Assembly (NCBI RefSeq): GCF_036898095.1
Contig: NC_090761.1
Span: 43,196,946 to 43,260,945 of the forward strand
Reading direction: 5' to 3'
Source of the DNA: Palaemon carinicauda
Lineage: Eukaryota > Arthropoda > Malacostraca > Decapoda > Palaemonidae
DNA: 64,000 nucleotides
The notes under the pieces are model-generated. The model was not told the DNA's origin. It ran no database searches and worked only from the letters and a program-made list of their open reading frames with translations. Positions 63,231-64,000 of this stretch are shown in pieces (within the stretch, counting starts at the first letter, position 1; each line of letters starts with the position of its first letter). Position numbers and translations under genes: made by a program.

Positions 63231-64000
63231 AAACCTTCTCCCTAAGGACAAAGCAAAGGAAATTCCTTGAAAGCCGATGGACTAGTATTTGAAAGCCAAA
63301 GGATTAGTATTTGAAAGTACTGTGTGTTCTGTTGTTGATATTGGGTTATGAGAAAGTGGTTAAAAAGAAGGGTTACCTCTACCATCGTTCATTTGAGCGG
63401 CAGAAACGATTAACTAAGTATCTGGAAAAAAAGAAACATGGAAGGTAAGAATACCATACAGAAAAGTTGAGATTTTCTCCAAAAATAAATAGAATATACA
63501 TAATATACATTTCCAGGAAGTATAACAAAGAACATAAAAACAGTAGAATAATAAACAAAACTTACTCGATACTGTGTAATGAAGCATTAAATTAACAACA
63601 GATTGGGAAAGGCCATATCACTCAACTGTGTTTCTCCTCACATCCAACTTGCAACCAACTCCCAATATCATCAGTTGAATAAATTGGTAGTGATTCTCCC
63701 TAAGATGGGCTAATATTTAACCAAGATGATTAACTATATGCACTGACATATCAGGCATAAACATAGAAAGGTAACAAATATACAAAATAAAATAACTAAC
63801 ACCACATTTTGGGTATGAACACAAAGAAACTACACAAAAATAAACTAAGTAATCTTAAATGGAGGATGATGCACTTCACTTTTATGAAGAAAAATAAGTT
63901 TGCTATAAAAAGAAAAAACTGAAATATATAACCATTACTTGCAGCAACACACATCGATATTCACCTAATCTTACCTCCCAGTTACGGCTCTAAAAGGCTG
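63231..64000. other. No recognisable gene
   Basis: AT-rich sequence. It may include older upstream parts of the DIRS relic, but nothing is readable. Confidence 0.35.

Noticed and set aside
1..64000. tRNA or rRNA genes, CRISPR arrays, bacterial-type operons
   Set aside because: No cloverleaf, rRNA core or spacer-repeat array was seen; gene content and repeats are eukaryotic.

Overview
The window reads as repeat-rich nuclear DNA from an arthropod. A decapod crustacean (shrimp-like) is the best guess, inferred from DIRS-type retrotransposons of several families, I-type and CR1/Jockey-like LINEs, BEL/Pao and Gypsy elements, a piggyBac relic and abundant (TA)n/(CTA)n tracts. I see no convincing single-copy host gene, tRNA, rRNA or CRISPR array. 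Almost all long open frames belong to transposable elements.

Layout. 0-3 kb: a short internally deleted LINE copy, a DIRS terminal repeat in plus orientation and a worn DIRS gag relic. 3.1-4.1 kb: the 3' end of a second DIRS family (C) with inverted terminal repeat and internal complementary region (ICR). 4.1-9.9 kb: a minus-strand LINE with ORF1 (RRM plus zinc knuckles) and ORF2 (APE endonuclease, RT, RNase H) joined by a TAATG stop/start overlap. 10.6-23 kb: DIRS family B on the minus strand. A 5' part (gag, leader, right ITR) abuts the complete 3' part of a neighbouring copy (left ITR, ICR, tyrosine recombinase, RNase H, RT, gag), giving a head-to-tail junction built like the ICR. The second copy is split by a nearly full-length plus-strand LINE (about 17.25-21.13 kb) whose ORF2 begins with a hydrophobic leader and a 2A-like NPGP motif. 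23.1-24.8 kb: the 3' part of a piggyBac element with a TTAA end. 25.9-26.5 kb: another short LINE derivative with a 35-bp tandem repeat. 26.5-31.8 kb: AT-rich sequence without genes.

31.8-36.7 kb: a young minus-strand Gypsy element with 165-bp LTRs differing at one base and a 5-bp target duplication. 36.8-38.8 kb: a TA-flanked 2-kb element with 37-bp terminal inverted repeats and no coding capacity. 39.8-46.1 kb: DIRS family A with both ITRs and an ICR that joins the complements of its two outer ends, but with the RT region missing. 46.6-60.3 kb: a BEL/Pao element (LTRs, gag, A17 protease, RT, RNase H, integrase) interrupted inside its integrase by a second Gypsy element (52.0-57.7 kb, 278-bp LTRs, ACCTC duplication). 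60.3-64 kb: microsatellites, LINE fragments and another DIRS RT/RNase H relic.

The most notable signals are the DIRS head-to-tail junction, a GT-AG intron in the DIRS gag that keeps frame, the 2A-like motif in the LINE, the LINE-derived short non-autonomous family, and frame breaks of the BEL element that all fall in poly-C runs.
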